A stretch of 64,000 nt of DNA from Hippopus hippopus (lineage: Eukaryota > Mollusca > Bivalvia > Cardiida > Cardiidae): positions 45,881,650 through 45,945,649 of the forward strand of contig OX328098.1 of assembly GCA_946811185.2 (NCBI GenBank), written 5' to 3'. Both the position numbers and the translations under genes were made by a program. Below, piece by piece: positions 62,803-64,000 of the stretch (positions are counted from its first letter, which is position 1; the number at the start of each line of letters is the position of its first letter). The notes beneath the pieces are model-generated. The model did not search any database and was not told where the DNA came from. It worked only from the letters and a program-made list of their open reading frames with translations.

Positions 62803-64000
62803 AAAAGGAGGTTTAATACTTCATCCATGAAACATTATACCAAGCAAGTCGTCACATAACTATGGCTCCATTAAATCGGGTCCCTAGAAAGACCAAAAAA
62901 CACCTAATGACCGGAAAACGCCAAAAAACGCAGGAAAACATCCAAAAATTTACATGGCAAACATTTGGTATTGTCTTGGGGTACGCTGGATGGGTAGATT
63001 GTATTTGCGGGGTGTAGAGGGTATTGGTAATAAAGTCACTAGACATGATCGAAGATAAGATGGATGAACATGGAATGAGGGGACAGAACACAAAAATTTA
63101 TATAATTAGGGGTAGATATGAATTATTCTATGGCAAGATGATTTTTTGATTCGATTCGAGGAATTTTCTATGGATTCAAAGTTTTGATGTAGCAAACAGT
63201 TTGCTTCTTTCATAAAAATTACCTATGGCAGTTTTTCGGCATAAGGTATTTTTCGGCTTAAGGCGGCGTTGCGACACGGCATATCAATAGAATCTGAACA
63301 CAGTCGTTCGATAAAACCTGTAAATTTATTACTTTATATAATATTTTTATCTGAATGATGCTAACATTATAAACAAGTCCCTCTCTCTCTCTACCTAGAA
63401 TTTACGCTGTTTGTTGCGGACAATCCTGCGTTTAGGTGTTTTTCGGAGATATCATCAGTGCATGGTGTTTTTCGGCGTATAAAAGTGGTTTGCGGCGAAA
63501 TGATTACTACAGCAGATGAGTTATCATTGATGAATAGTGTTTTCCGGCCTACCTGGGTGGTTTTAGGCGAGTAAAGGGTAATATCCTACCGCCATACCCC
63601 TAATGACCAGTTAACCCTAATCCAACGGACACCCATGCACTCATTTGATATGCTTTTTTTTCTGCAGTTTTGGTGCTATGCGATGGTTTTCGGCGATGAA
63701 ATTGGAAAAGGATGAGGTAGCACCGATGTTTTTTTTCCGGCGAATTCATGTGGTTTTCGGCGAGTACAGGTTGATAACTTCCTTTCCCTATTATCCTAGT
63801 TAACTTATAACACTACCCTTTCGACCCCTCCTCCCATTCGGTGTGTATTATGCTATATTTTGAATGTTTTCATGTGTTTTTCGGCGTTTTCCTGGGTTTT
63901 CTGGTCATTAGGTGTTTTTCGGTCTTTCTAGGGACCGCATAAAATCCATTTTGTCTCACAAACACCTAAATCATGAGGTAGTGTTCCTCTGACATGCAGA
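62803..64000 (-). mobile_element. M2 MITE interrupted by an inverted-repeat element
   Basis: GCAAAAGGAGGTTTAATACTT to CTCCATTAAATC, then M2 resumes at 63937 with CATAAAATCCATTTTGTCTC and runs off the window end. Confidence 0.8.
62879..63937. mobile_element. About 1.06 kb inverted-repeat element with TTTTTCGGCG motifs
   Basis: Left end GGTCCCTAGAAAGACC, AAAAAACACCTAATGACC, GGAAAACGCC; right end GGTCATTAGGTGTTTTTCGG, TCTTTCTAGGGACC. Flanks CATTAAATC and CATAAAATC look like a 9-bp target duplication with one change. Inside, TTTTTCGGCG or close variants recur at least eight times. No transposase frame is present, so it is non-autonomous; a 9-bp duplication would suit a Mutator-like origin. Confidence 0.8.

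Overview
This is a window of animal nuclear DNA, AT-rich, with split genes and standard GT-AG introns. The proteins are clearly metazoan. The repeat types, including a GACGACGG-to-AGGTGAGCTAAAAA element and a repeat beginning ACAAGAGGGCCATGAT, are ones I associate with bivalve molluscs. Bivalve is my best guess; the species is not determined.

Gene layout, left to right. (1) The 3' end of non-erythroid alpha-spectrin (SPTAN1 type), + strand, six exons, 3797-8983, with the calmodulin-like EF-hands. (2) A ZZZ3 homologue (Myb/SANT plus ZZ zinc finger), - strand, 11367-25592, tail-to-tail with spectrin; its 5' end is not resolved. (3) A peptidyl-tRNA hydrolase of the bacterial Pth type (PTRH1), + strand, 26157-32480, head-to-head with ZZZ3. 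(4) CFAP157, a basal-body coiled-coil protein, - strand, ten exons, 34350-47199, complete. (5) PIGC, a GPI-anchor GlcNAc-transferase subunit, + strand, seven exons, 47456-57631, complete and head-to-head with CFAP157 across 256 bp. (6) A single-exon glycine N-acyltransferase-like gene, + strand, 61832-62713. Exon phases were checked across every junction and close in frame. The genes are functionally unrelated housekeeping and ciliary genes, and I see no operon or pathway cluster.

Most other sequence is small mobile DNA. One family, called M1 here, has about 70 copies or fragments in 64 kb. It is about 225 bp long, with ends TTAA-CCCTTTACC and GGTAAAGAG-TTAA and a perfect central hairpin centred on ATGCTGGTAACCAGCAT. 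Nested insertions show directly that it duplicates TTAA. Orientation + below means the half with ACAATCC comes first and the half with CTGCAAATGCTTTCAATTTG comes last. A second family, M2, about 260 bp with ten copies, has ends like CTCTGTGAAAAGGGGGCTTA and a GC-rich hairpin. There are also tRNA-derived SINEs, a long foldback hairpin, a roughly 1.06 kb inverted-repeat element with repeated TTTTTCGGCG motifs, a second roughly 1.05 kb inverted-repeat element, purine-rich minisatellites and simple repeats.

The points most worth a second look are: the M1 family and its nested insertions; an M1 copy that appears to supply the stop codon and poly(A) signal of PTRH1; the inverted-repeat element beside the acyltransferase gene; and the hairpin that ends 25 bp before a spectrin exon. 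I found no CRISPR array, rRNA, convincing functional tRNA, virus or toxin gene.
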